Shown here: piece after piece, positions 1 to 5,787 of the stretch
How the letters are laid out: the number at the start of each line of letters is the position of its first letter
Position numbering within the stretch: the stretch's first letter is position 1
Assembly (NCBI GenBank): GCA_002440805.1
Contig: DJVD01000212.1
Location: forward strand, 1-5,787
Direction of reading: 5' to 3'
Origin: Chloroflexi bacterium UBA6265
Lineage (GTDB): Bacteria > Chloroflexota > Chloroflexia > Thermomicrobiales > UBA6265
Length of the DNA stretch: 5,787 bases
Program-made: the position numbers and the translations under genes
Notes under the pieces: model-generated
Told to the model about the DNA's origin: nothing
What the model saw: the letters and a program-made list of their open reading frames with translations, nothing else
Databases searched by the model: none

Positions 1-718
1 TGATGACCACCAGCCGGCCACCGGGGGCAAGCAGGTCAACCGCGGCGGTGAGAACCTCCTCCAACGCGGTGAGCTCCTCGTTCACGGCAATTCGAAGCGC
101 CTGGAAGGTGCGAGTTGCGGGATGGATGGATTGTCCACGTCGCCCGCCCACTGCATTCTCTACAACCTTGGCCAGATCGGAAGTAGAGGTAAACGGCGCG
201 GAGCTGCGGCGCTCAACGATGACCTTCGCGATGCGGCGGCTTTGCTTGTCTTCGCCGTAGCGCCAGATAACATCCGCAAGATCGGTTTCAGAGGCGCCAT
301 TGACCAGGTCGGCAGCCGACTGGCCACGGGTGTTATCGAACCGCATATCAAGCGGGCCATCAAACCGGAACGCGAACCCCCGCTCGGCCTGGTCGAGCTG
401 GAATGATGACAGCCCGAGATCGAGCAACACGCCATCGATGGGTGGCATCGCACGTTCGGCGGCAATATCGGCAAGATTGCGGAAATTGTCATGTACAGGG
501 ATCAGGCCGGCGCCCATCGTGGTTGCCCGTAATGCTTCTGCACGAGCAATCGCATCGGGATCCGCATCAATGGCATACAGCGTCGCCGCTCCGCCAGCCC
601 GTTCCAGGATCAGCGTACTGTGGCCACCACCACCAAACGTTCCATCGATATACACACCACCGGCCCGCGGCTGGAGCGCGTGTACTGCCTCGTCAAGCAG
701 GACGGTGATATGGCTCAT
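1..718 (-). CDS. rsmH: 16S rRNA (cytosine1402-N4)-methyltransferase RsmH (MraW), 3' end cut by window edge
   Basis: RsmH is a cytoplasmic SAM-dependent enzyme that methylates N4 of C1402 in the decoding centre of 16S rRNA. The frame is open from the ATG at 718 to base 2, giving 239 residues; the family is usually about 300-330, so roughly 70-90 C-terminal residues lie outside. Visible family motifs are: N-terminal HITVLLDEAV (3-12); SAM loop DGTFGGGGHS (25-34); acidic AIDADPDA (49-56); DGVLLDLGLSSFQLD (95-109); DGPLDMRFD (120-128); WRYGEDKQSRRIA (152-164); HPATRTFQALRIAVNEEL (199-216). It breaks off at GGRLVVI, just before the expected SFHSLEDR motif. The start overlaps the stop of the upstream carboxylase gene (ATGA, 718-715), and I see no good Shine-Dalgarno, so translational coupling is likely. 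No mraZ precedes it, unlike the common mraZ-rsmH order. Identification is secure from the motifs. Confidence 0.97.
   Translation of the reverse strand, partial: MSHITVLLDEAVHALQPRAGGVYIDGTFGGGGHSTLILERAGGAATLYAIDADPDAIARAEALRATTMGAGLIPVHDNFRNLADIAAERAMPPIDGVLLDLGLSSFQLDQAERGFAFRFDGPLDMRFDNTRGQSAADLVNGASETDLADVIWRYGEDKQSRRIAKVIVERRSSAPFTSTSDLAKVVENAVGGRRGQSIHPATRTFQALRIAVNEELTALEEVLTAAVDLLAPGGRLVVI
715..718 (-). other. ATGA stop/start overlap between carboxylase gene and rsmH
   Basis: On the minus strand the ATG of rsmH (718-716) shares bases with the TGA of the carboxylase gene (717-715). The sequence just upstream reads CGAGTATCGATACACC, with no purine-rich ribosome-binding site at normal spacing. 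Ribosomes ending the carboxylase frame are therefore the likely source of rsmH initiation. The overlap is seen directly; the coupling is inferred. Confidence 0.8.
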
Positions 719-2487
719 GGTGTATCGATACTCGCCAGCAGTTGACCTCGACTGACCGATTGCCCGGCACTCACACCAACTGCAGCCACCGTGCCCTGGC
801 GCTGGGCAACGACCTCGTTTTCCATTTTCATGGATTCGACCACGCAGATCAGGTCTCCGACGGCAATTGGTTGGCCTACTTCTACCGCTACGCGAAGGAT
901 GGTTCCCTGGCCTGGGCTGAGCACGTCACGGTCATTGGAAACCGCAGCTTCCTTCCTGGCGGCGCGCTTGCGTTTGGTGGTTGTTTTCGTCTTTTCCGGG
1001 GCTGCCACACCAACGGCACCGAATACCTGCACGTTGAAACGATGTCCGTCAACCTCGATCAGCAGTGGCACGGCAGGATCGGTTTCCTCCGGCTCGGCCT
1101 CTTCACCCTGGTACATCGGCGGAATGCTGCCGATGATATCGTCCTGATGGATTTCAAGGAACGATGTATCGTATTGCCCCGTGCGGAAATCTTCCGTTTC
1201 CAACACGCGCTGGTGGAACGGGATCGTGCTGGGCGCGCCGACGATCTCATAATCGTGGAGCGCACGCTTCATCCGGCTGATGGCTTCGTCGCGATCCCGC
1301 CCCCAGGTGATGACCTTGGAGATAAGCGAATCATATTTGTCGGAAATCGTGTCGCCACTTTGGAGCGAGCTATCGACACGAACACCAAACCCGATCGGTC
1401 GCACGACGTGGGAAAGCCTGTTTGGGTGGGGCTGGAAATTGTTGGCCGCATCCTCGGCGTTAATCCGGCATTCGATGCTCCAACCATTCGGCTCGAGCCG
1501 ATCGCTGGTGATATGGCTGGGCTCACCCATGGCGGCGAGTAATTGCTCACGGACGATGTCGTAACCGGTCACCATCTCGGTGACCGTATGCTCCACCTGC
1601 ACACGCGTGTTCACTTCCATAAAGTAGAAGGAACCATCCTTGTCCAGCAGGTACTCAATGGTGCCGACATTCTTGTAGTTGGCCGTTTTGGCCAGACTGA
1701 TTGAGGCATCTTGCAGCCTGGCGCGCAATTCGGGCGAAACAGCAGTCGATGGTGTTTCCTCGACCAGTTTTTGGTGGCGACGCTGGATCGAGCATTCGCG
1801 TTCGGGAAAGGCAATGACACGACCATCGGCGCCAACGAAAATCTGCACTTCAATATGGCGGGGATTGGGGATATAGCGCTCAAGATACACATCGGGGTTG
1901 CTGAAATACCGTTCAGCTTCGCCTCGGGCACCGTTGTATGCGGCCTCCATGCCGTCAGAGGATTCAGCCACCCGAAAACCACGGCCACCGCCACCGGCTG
2001 TAGCCTTCACCGCGATTGGATATCCGATATCCTCACCCAACGCCAGTGCCTTTTCCAGCGTGAGGACAGCATCGGGCGTACCCGGTACCGGTGACACACC
2101 CGCTTTGGTGGCCAGCATCCGAGCCTGGATCTTGTCACCCAGTTGCTCCATCGATTCGGCGGTGGGGCCGACAAACTTAATGCCGGCTTCTTCTACCTTT
2201 CGGACGAAGCCGGCATTCTCAGCGAGGAAACCGTAGCCGGGGTGAACCGCATCGGCCTTTGCTCGAGTGGCGATTTCGATAATCTGGGGAATTCGCAGGT
2301 AGGGCAATCCATCGCCTTCGCCAATGCGATACGCCTCGTTTGCATATTGCACGTGCCGGGCATGCTCTTCGCCATCGCCGTAAATGGCGATGGTTTCGAT
2401 ACCCATCTCGTGCGCTGTGCGCATCACCCGCAGGGCAATTTCTCCGCGGTTGGCAATCAGCAATCGGCGAATTTCATTGGTCTTCAT
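715..2487 (-). CDS. Acyl-CoA (acetyl/propionyl-CoA) carboxylase alpha subunit: fused biotin carboxylase and biotin carboxyl carrier domain
   Basis: This protein carboxylates its own biotin with ATP and bicarbonate, then presents carboxybiotin to a separate carboxyltransferase (beta) subunit to make malonyl-CoA or methylmalonyl-CoA. It is cytoplasmic. From the ATG at 2487 it has 590 residues, normal for the fused AccA3/PccA-like type. Domains: biotin carboxylase N-domain with RRLLIANRGEIALR (7-20); ATP-grasp from about 115 with glycine loop KATAGGGGRG (161-170), ECSIQRRHQK (231-240) and MEVNTRVQVEH (290-300); C-domain with GFGVR (366-370) and YDSLISK (385-391). By alignment to E. coli AccC, Lys161, Lys240, Glu278, Glu291, Glu299 and Arg370 match its ATP/Mg and catalytic residues. 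A Lys/Arg/Thr-rich linker (499-512) leads to the biotinyl domain (about 522-590) with ESMKMEN; Lys554 is the biotin site. An ATG at 2532 would add 15 residues but lacks a good ribosome-binding site, whereas 2487 has AAGGA and fits the family N-terminus. The substrate (acetyl versus propionyl) cannot be fixed without the beta subunit, which is not here. Separate-subunit symbols would be accC plus accB. Confidence 0.96.
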   Translation of the reverse strand: MKTNEIRRLLIANRGEIALRVMRTAHEMGIETIAIYGDGEEHARHVQYANEAYRIGEGDGLPYLRIPQIIEIATRAKADAVHPGYGFLAENAGFVRKVEEAGIKFVGPTAESMEQLGDKIQARMLATKAGVSPVPGTPDAVLTLEKALALGEDIGYPIAVKATAGGGGRGFRVAESSDGMEAAYNGARGEAERYFSNPDVYLERYIPNPRHIEVQIFVGADGRVIAFPERECSIQRRHQKLVEETPSTAVSPELRARLQDASISLAKTANYKNVGTIEYLLDKDGSFYFMEVNTRVQVEHTVTEMVTGYDIVREQLLAAMGEPSHITSDRLEPNGWSIECRINAEDAANNFQPHPNRLSHVVRPIGFGVRVDSSLQSGDTISDKYDSLISKVITWGRDRDEAISRMKRALHDYEIVGAPSTIPFHQRVLETEDFRTGQYDTSFLEIHQDDIIGSIPPMYQGEEAEPEETDPAVPLLIEVDGHRFNVQVFGAVGVAAPEKTKTTTKRKRAARKEAAVSNDRDVLSPGQGTILRVAVEVGQPIAVGDLICVVESMKMENEVVAQRQGTVAAVGVSAGQSVSRGQLLASIDTP

Positions 2488-2496
2488 TTCAGGAAT

Positions 2497-2501
2497 TCCT
2501 T
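2497..2501 (-). promoter_or_regulatory. Ribosome-binding site of the carboxylase gene (decides the start)
   Basis: The minus strand reads AAGGA, then 9 bases, then the ATG at 2487. This supports 2487 over the upstream in-frame ATG at 2532, which is preceded only by GGTGGCC. The motif lies within a 10-base perfect palindrome, AGGAATTCCT (2491-2500). Confidence 0.7.
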
Positions 2502-2568
2502 GCCTGATCACGCCGGTCCCGGCATCGGCCACCAGTCCGCGGGTATTATTGTTCGCGTGGTGGGAACT

Positions 2569-2585
2569 GCTACCCCTAGGTTAGC
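2569..2585. repeat. Imperfect 17-base inverted repeat in the divergent promoter region
   Basis: GCTACCCCTAGGTTAGC has outer arms GCTA/TAGC that match perfectly and inner CC/GG pairs. Six of eight positions pair around a central T. It lies between the two ATTATT elements, a reasonable place for a dimeric repressor to control one or both directions. No known operator was recognised, and a match this short could be chance. Confidence 0.25.
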
Positions 2586-2617
2586 ATTATTCCCGAGCCC
2601 GACGCCCAATTGTTAGC

Positions 2618-2622
2618 AGGAG
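2618..2622 (+). promoter_or_regulatory. Ribosome-binding site of the first glycosyltransferase (decides a GTG start)
   Basis: AGGAG ends five bases before the GTG at 2628. The frame can be extended upstream to a TTG at 2610, but nothing purine-rich precedes that codon, so GTG 2628 is preferred. Confidence 0.75.
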
Positions 2623-2627
2623 ACTCG

Positions 2628-4004
2628 GTGAATCTTCCCATCTTTTCGCCAACGCCGATAACACAATCCAGCGGATGGGTTGGCACTGCCGTTGCGCCGC
2701 GAGTGCGGACGTTACGGTTCGATGCGATCGCCGTTTTGCTCATCTTCCTGATCGGTTTCGGCTGGTATCTCAGCGGTATTGAGCAGCAAGACTATCACCT
2801 TGACGAGAGTCGCTGGATCAACCGGGCTCATTTCATTGAAGATGTACTTGATCCGTTTGGCCCGACCTGGAACCATCAATACCTGTCCCGCGGCCAACCG
2901 CCAATCGGCTCCTATTCCATCGGAATCGGCCTGCTCGTACAAGGTCGTGACCTGGAAACGAACAAGGCCTACGATTTCCGCCGGGTGCGAGCCTGGAACG
3001 AGCAATACGGCACCCTGCCTTCGCAGGCGGATTTAATGGCCGGCAGGCGCTGGAACGCGTTTCTCGGTGCGGCCAGTGGTGCGATCCTCTATCTCGTGGT
3101 TCGCAATCTTACCAATCCCGTCGGGGGCGTCGTCGCAGCGGTTTTCTATCTCGCCAATCCACTGGAAGTTTGGTACAACCGCATCGCCCTGGCCGATTCC
3201 ACCCTGACCCTCACGTTGGCACTCCTTTTCCTCGCCACCATCCACTTCATGCGCAAACCGCGATGGTGGTTGGCAATCGCCATCGGCTTGCTGATCGGCC
3301 TGGGTGGCGGCAACAAGTTCACTCCCCTGGCGTTGAGCCTGCCTATGGCCGGTCTGGGTGGCCTGATCTGCTTGCGAGCATGGTGGTTCCGTCGCCAACA
3401 TCCCGCCCTCACGAGCACTTCATTCTGGCATTTGCCAGCTTTCTCCCATATGAGCTGGATGTTGCTGAGCACGCCGTTTGTAGCGCTGGCTACGTTCATC
3501 GCGACATTCCCGTATCTGTGGCCGGATCCCATTCGTCGCACCATGTACATGCTCAAGTTCCGCCAACTGGAAATGGACAACCAATATCGGCTTAACCCGC
3601 ATTTCCAAACCAATTCCCCGTGGGAAAGCCTGCAGATGACCTACGACACGTTGGGCAACACCTGGAGTTCGACCCTGCAAATCTTCCAGTGGGCACGGAT
3701 GGATCGCCTCGCCGAAATCCTGGGCCCCACTGACATGTGGCTGGCGATGGCCGGAATCGCCCTGCTGACGATCGTGGGCCTGCGGAAGGGCTTGCGGAGC
3801 GCCGAGCTGATGGTTGCCGCGCTCATTGTTTTCCAGTTCGCTACGATCATCCTGAGCATGCGTGTCGCTTTCGAGCGCTATTACCTGCCGATTATGTTCG
3901 GGGAGTTCGTTGCTATAGGTTGCACTGTGGGGTACTTCACCACCCGACTGTTCCCACCGCGCGCGCCTGTTGATCTCGCCCTGCCAGAGCCAACCAACCG
4001 ATGA
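2628..4004 (+). CDS. GT-C fold membrane glycosyltransferase (PMT/ArnT-like, polyprenyl-phosphate-sugar dependent)
   Basis: This is a 458-residue polytopic membrane protein predicted to transfer a sugar from a polyprenyl-phosphate donor to an acceptor on the outer face of the membrane. An Arg-rich N-terminus (PRVRTLR, about 24-30) precedes the first helix (about 33-48). The first extracytoplasmic loop then carries the GT-C acidic pair in YHLDESRW (Asp59-Glu60), DPFGPTW (75-81) and GQPPIGS (89-95). AGRRWNA (138-144) opens the next helices, followed by NRIALADST with Asp190, resembling the R..L.D motif of protein O-mannosyltransferases, then GGGNKFTP (226-233). FERYYLP (415-421) resembles the RYxLP motif near the end of PMT_2-type proteins. 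About 9-11 helices are visible by hydrophobicity. The GTG start is chosen for its AGGAG site. The stop overlaps the start of a diverged paralogue, indicating an operon. Fold and class are fairly sure. Donor, acceptor and product (protein, lipid or polysaccharide) are unknown. Confidence 0.85.
   Translation: MNLPIFSPTPITQSSGWVGTAVAPRVRTLRFDAIAVLLIFLIGFGWYLSGIEQQDYHLDESRWINRAHFIEDVLDPFGPTWNHQYLSRGQPPIGSYSIGIGLLVQGRDLETNKAYDFRRVRAWNEQYGTLPSQADLMAGRRWNAFLGAASGAILYLVVRNLTNPVGGVVAAVFYLANPLEVWYNRIALADSTLTLTLALLFLATIHFMRKPRWWLAIAIGLLIGLGGGNKFTPLALSLPMAGLGGLICLRAWWFRRQHPALTSTSFWHLPAFSHMSWMLLSTPFVALATFIATFPYLWPDPIRRTMYMLKFRQLEMDNQYRLNPHFQTNSPWESLQMTYDTLGNTWSSTLQIFQWARMDRLAEILGPTDMWLAMAGIALLTIVGLRKGLRSAELMVAALIVFQFATIILSMRVAFERYYLPIMFGEFVAIGCTVGYFTTRLFPPRAPVDLALPEPTNR
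4001..4004 (+). other. ATGA stop/start overlap between the two glycosyltransferase genes
   Basis: The TGA of the first gene (4002-4004) overlaps an ATG at 4001 and touches a second in-frame ATG at 4004, so the downstream protein begins Met-Met-Arg or Met-Arg. The upstream sequence CCAGAGCCAACCAACCG has no clear Shine-Dalgarno. Initiation probably depends on termination of the first gene. The overlap is seen directly; the coupling is inferred. Confidence 0.75.
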
Positions 4005-5787
4005 TGCGTCACCTCACCGCCAGCCTGATAGCTTTTTTCTGCTTCCTACTCGTCGTAATACCGACAGGTGCAGCCGGTACTTTTCCCACGCTGCTCAGTG
4101 GTGACGATCTTTTCAGCCAGGGTGAGATAGATACACTCCAGCGCGACGCCGATTTGGCGCAACGGGCAGGGGTGCCAATCATGTTCGTCGTCCTCCGCGG
4201 CGATGGCACCTCGGTTGGGTCGGCGCAGTCGATCGCCGATCGCTATCGCGCCGATAATGCGGTCGAAACTTCGACCGGCGCCGACGATGGCATCGTTTTC
4301 CTGACCATGTGGCTTCCGGCTACACCCGAGAAGAGCGTGGTGGTGTACTCAGCCGGAACCAATGCCTTCGCCTCATCGGGACTGAGCGAAGAGACAATCT
4401 CTGGCTATATCCAGAGCGATGTGCTGCCACGCCTGCACGAAGGCAGGCTATTCGATGCCAGCGTCTTCCTCATACGCCTCACCCGGGCCACCAGCCTGTA
4501 TGTGCCGCCCCCGGCGCGAGCGATCGAGGGCGCGGCCCGTATCGTCCAGCAGGGACTGGTCATGGCGGCGCCGGTTCTTGTGGCCGTGCAAGCGATCACT
4601 CTGTGGGGCTCACGGTCTGCCGATGCGCGCCGCCGGAGTCGGCTGGTTGTTGACTCCCTGATTGCAACGGTGGTGCTCACGGGTGCAAGTGTTTGGTCCC
4701 ACAGCCGGGTAGGCATTGCCGCCGTCGCAGTGTCGTTGGTGCTGCTGGCGGGATGGGCGCTGTGGACAACCCGGGATGCGCCGTCGGGCGAAAGCAGGTG
4801 GCGCAATCTCCTGCCGGACATCGTGATCGTTGGGCTCCTGGTTGCCGCCTCGATCAGCATCAATATGCAGCGCGTGGAGCTGACGCCAGGTGACCGCGAT
4901 GAAACCCGCTGGCTCAATCGCGCCTACTACGCCGCCGATCTTGCCGATCCCTTCGGTCCAACCTGGCAGGATTACGTCATAACCGTGGGCCAACCGCCCC
5001 TGGGCAGCGTGGCTATCGGCATTGGCCTGGCCCTACAGGGCGAAGACTTGCGCGGGACCGGCGTGTGGGATTACCAGTACGATCGCAACTGGTACACCGC
5101 CACTGGCGGGTATCCCACCGAGGACACCCTGCATGCGGGACGGCGCACCAACGCCGTGATTGGCGCCCTGGCAGTGGGAGCAGCCTACGTGCTGGGAAGG
5201 TTGACCACCAATCGCGTGGGAGGGGTTGCCGCCGGTGTGTACCTGGCCTGGCACCCCTTGCACATTGTGCTGAGCACACAGGCGCTCAGCGATGAAACCT
5301 TCGCCCTCCTCCTGCTGCTGGCGCTGATGGCAGGGTGGCAGTTCGCTGCCAAACCTACGTGGGCGCGGGCCATTGTGCTGGGCATCCTCCTCGGGCTGGG
5401 TGGGGCTACCAAGCTGACACCGCTGCTGCTGGCTCCGCCGTTGGCGGCGTTCGGCGTGTTGCGACTAATTGCAGATCGCAGCCCCGCGGGCAGGCGCGCC
5501 GGGGCGATGCTGATCGCCCAGCCGTTCATCGCCTTCTTCGCCTTCGTCGCGGCCTACCCGTGGCTCTGGGAAAACCCAATCGGGCGCACGTGGCGGCTGT
5601 TTGTCTTCCGATCCGGAGAGATGGACGCCCAAACAAGCGCCTGGCCGAACGCACTTACGGATGGTCCATTCGAGGCCATCGCCCGGTTTGGCTACAAGCT
5701 CACCTATACGCACTCGACATCCCAGAAGGCCTTGCAGCAGGTATTCGACTGGTTGGGTATCGAGCGAACAGCCGTCGGCATCGATCT
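4001..5787 (+). CDS. TPM-like domain fused to GT-C membrane glycosyltransferase; 3' end cut by window edge
   Basis: One frame is open from the ATG at 4001 to the window end without a stop: 595 codons, numbered from that ATG. Order of parts: signal peptide (1-25; hydrophobic core around FFCFLLVVI, possible cleavage after GAA); TPM-like domain (about 32-165) with LFSQGEIDTLQ, GVPIMFVV, ADDGIVFLT, VVVYSAGTNAF and SDVLPRLHEGRLFDAS, which follow the order seen in the TLP18.3/Psb32/MOLO-1 family; three added helices (about 184-203, 216-232, 237-255); then a GT-C module starting with a helix at 271-289. The module matches the upstream gene: DETRWLNRA (Asp300-Glu301), DPFGPTW (316-322), GQPPLGS (330-336), AGRRTNA (379-385), ALSDET (Asp431), GLGGATKLTP (465-474), YPWLWENPIGRT (519-530). 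By alignment to the paralogue, roughly 90 more residues should follow. Arg-rich loops (about 204-214 and 258-268) suggest the TPM domain and the catalytic loop both face outside. It is probably a sugar transferase acting with the upstream gene; the role of the TPM part is unknown. Confidence 0.85.
   Translation, partial: MMRHLTASLIAFFCFLLVVIPTGAAGTFPTLLSGDDLFSQGEIDTLQRDADLAQRAGVPIMFVVLRGDGTSVGSAQSIADRYRADNAVETSTGADDGIVFLTMWLPATPEKSVVVYSAGTNAFASSGLSEETISGYIQSDVLPRLHEGRLFDASVFLIRLTRATSLYVPPPARAIEGAARIVQQGLVMAAPVLVAVQAITLWGSRSADARRRSRLVVDSLIATVVLTGASVWSHSRVGIAAVAVSLVLLAGWALWTTRDAPSGESRWRNLLPDIVIVGLLVAASISINMQRVELTPGDRDETRWLNRAYYAADLADPFGPTWQDYVITVGQPPLGSVAIGIGLALQGEDLRGTGVWDYQYDRNWYTATGGYPTEDTLHAGRRTNAVIGALAVGAAYVLGRLTTNRVGGVAAGVYLAWHPLHIVLSTQALSDETFALLLLLALMAGWQFAAKPTWARAIVLGILLGLGGATKLTPLLLAPPLAAFGVLRLIADRSPAGRRAGAMLIAQPFIAFFAFVAAYPWLWENPIGRTWRLFVFRSGEMDAQTSAWPNALTDGPFEAIARFGYKLTYTHSTSQKALQQVFDWLGIERTAVGID

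Larger units (their letters stand above)
2488..2627. promoter_or_regulatory. Divergent intergenic region with the presumed promoters of both gene pairs
   Basis: This 140-base gap separates the start of the carboxylase gene (leftward) from that of the first glycosyltransferase (rightward), so both transcripts should start in or near it. Two ATTATT elements (2545-2550 and 2586-2591, 41 bases apart) read AATAAT on the minus strand, five of six matches to TATAAT. TATTAT at 2544-2549 gives five of six on the plus strand. None has a good -35 box at 16-18 bases, so no promoter is assigned. An imperfect palindrome lies at 2569-2585. No terminator-like hairpin or riboswitch was recognised. That it carries promoters is inferred from gene orientation. 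Confidence 0.5.

Noticed and set aside
160..755. Several open frames on both strands of 110-151 codons in the first 750 bases
   Set aside because: All overlap the rsmH frame, which contains every expected RsmH motif. They are shadows.
742..1542. 266-codon open frame on the plus strand
   Set aside because: It lies wholly antisense to the biotin carboxylase gene, whose motifs are unmistakable. The translation shows no recognisable domain and has the composition of a GC-rich shadow frame.
2491..2500. Perfect 10-base palindrome AGGAATTCCT over the carboxylase ribosome-binding site, considered as an RNA hairpin switch
   Set aside because: A contiguous 10-base palindrome leaves only about three base pairs once a loop is allowed, too weak for a regulatory hairpin. 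It may simply be chance around the Shine-Dalgarno.
2488..2627. Possible small gene or riboswitch in the central intergenic region
   Set aside because: The 140-base gap shows no start codon with a ribosome-binding site other than those of the two flanking genes, and no recognisable conserved RNA fold.
4033..4038. Run of six T considered as an intrinsic terminator after the first glycosyltransferase
   Set aside because: No stable GC-rich stem precedes it, and it codes for hydrophobic residues of the signal peptide in the overlapping downstream gene.
4405..4917. 170-codon open frame on the minus strand
   Set aside because: It is antisense to the TPM-GT-C gene. Its product is Arg/Ser/Thr-rich with no motif, and the opposite strand carries clear protein-family features.

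Overview
The window holds four protein-coding genes in two divergent pairs, packed almost without gaps. Two of the four run off the window edges. There is no sign of mobile DNA, CRISPR, tRNA or rRNA. Base composition is moderately GC-rich. A fused biotin carboxylase/biotin-carrier subunit, together with polytopic GT-C glycosyltransferases of the PMT/ArnT type, fits a GC-rich bacterium such as a member of Chloroflexota or Actinomycetota. Thermomicrobia-like Chloroflexota is my best guess, at low confidence, because no phylogenetic marker was compared.

Left half (minus strand): an acyl-CoA carboxylase alpha subunit (biotin carboxylase plus C-terminal biotinyl domain, start at 2487, stop at 715) is followed by rsmH, the 16S rRNA m4C1402 methyltransferase. 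The two overlap in a 4-base ATGA. RsmH continues past base 1: 239 residues are visible and the C-terminus is missing. The pairing links a fatty-acid or carboxyl-transfer enzyme to a ribosome-modification gene that in many bacteria sits next to mraZ and ftsL.

Centre: a 140-base divergent intergenic region (2488-2627) must hold the promoters of both pairs. It contains two ATTATT elements and an imperfect 17-base palindrome, but no convincing sigma-70 promoter.

Right half (plus strand): two diverged paralogous membrane glycosyltransferases overlap by 4 bases. The first (2628-4004) is a complete stand-alone GT-C protein of 458 residues. The second (4001 to beyond 5787) has an extra N-terminal part: a signal peptide, a TPM-like (TLP18.3/Psb32/MOLO-1) extracytoplasmic domain and about three added membrane helices, all in one reading frame with the GT-C module. 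This TPM-GT-C fusion is the most unusual item in the window. The pair probably transfers sugars from a polyprenyl-phosphate carrier to an acceptor on the outer face of the membrane. Donor and acceptor cannot be read from the sequence.
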